A DNA stretch of 64,000 nucleotides from Acridotheres tristis (Eukaryota > Chordata > Aves > Passeriformes > Sturnidae). The stretch lies in assembly GCA_037013685.1 (NCBI GenBank), contig CM072894.1, forward strand, positions 8,620,841 through 8,684,840, given 5' to 3'. Position 1 is the stretch's first letter. The number at the start of each line of letters is the position of its first letter. The position numbers and the translations under genes are program-made. The notes below the pieces were generated by a model that ran no database searches, had not been told where the DNA came from, and saw only the letters and a program-made list of their open reading frames with translations. Below, in pieces: positions 63,801-64,000 of this stretch.

Positions 63801-64000
63801 TCTAGCCAAAGAAGATTCTAATGAGATTATCCCCTAAATACTTATCTAAATCATCCTGGAATAAAAATTGTGCTAAATACAAACAAAGAGGGAAACTGGA
63901 TAAAGAAAAGTCTGACAGAGGTTGCATCCAGATCGCAGTTTTCATCCCATGTTCAAATCTGGATTTTCAGTCCCTAGTCTGAGTCCTTGCTGCTCAGTCA
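60805..64000. other. Non-coding AT-rich DNA, no gene recognised
   Basis: The minus-strand frame 61417-61857 (146 codons) is open across a GC-richer patch (61430-61740) but has no recognisable domain, and its N-terminal third is AT-rich chance coding. The segment 62520-62570 is extremely AT-rich. Small (TG)n steps occur near 63606-63614. No mobile element could be named. Confidence 0.6.

Noticed and set aside
1..64000. CRISPR array, operon, phage or bacterial element
   Set aside because: No regularly spaced direct repeats with unique spacers, no dense coding and no prokaryotic signals; the DNA is vertebrate-like throughout.

Overview
This window looks like a stretch of avian (bird) nuclear genome, either intergenic or deep intronic. 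It is AT-rich and CpG-poor, and every reading frame is closed at short intervals. I see no operon, no ribosome-binding architecture and no dense coding. The lineage call rests on mobile elements. Several fragments match my memory of the 3' end of CR1, the dominant LINE of birds and other sauropsids. One solo LTR is built like an avian class II (ERVK-type) endogenous retrovirus. Nothing resembling Alu, L1 or other mammalian repeats was seen. A songbird-like genome is plausible, but I cannot prove the order or species.

No protein-coding exon, tRNA, rRNA, snRNA or microRNA could be supported. The longest open frames (about 115-153 codons) look like chance openings or products of a tandem repeat. 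None shows a recognisable domain, codon bias or convincing splice sites.

Layout. 1-6.1 kb: unique AT-rich DNA with a 25-base A run. About 6.1 kb: a degraded plus-strand CR1 3' end. 10.3-10.9 kb: a complete minus-strand solo LTR with TG...CA ends and a perfect 6-bp target-site duplication (GAGAAC). 11.7-12.0 kb: a foldback with a perfect 14-bp inverted repeat. 12.6-12.7 kb: a minus-strand CR1 3' end. 12.7-28.4 kb: unique DNA with homopolymers. 28.45-28.9 kb: the most distinctive locus, a CTGCC-rich imperfect repeat next to a minisatellite of about 22 units with an 11-bp period, which keeps several frames open on both strands. 29-45 kb: unique DNA with short hairpins and one homeodomain/POU-rich patch. 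45.9 kb and 53.9 kb: minus-strand CR1 fragments. 49.0 and 51.6 kb: short hairpin-forming segments that look like old amniote repeats. 60.8 kb: an uninterrupted 14-base C run.

No genes work together here. The content is repeat remnants in non-coding DNA, possibly with regulatory elements that only cross-species alignment could show. I did not find a new biological system. The items most worth a check are the 11-bp minisatellite, the solo LTR (a datable insertion marker), the 11.8-kb foldback and the competing hairpins at 49.05-49.11 kb.
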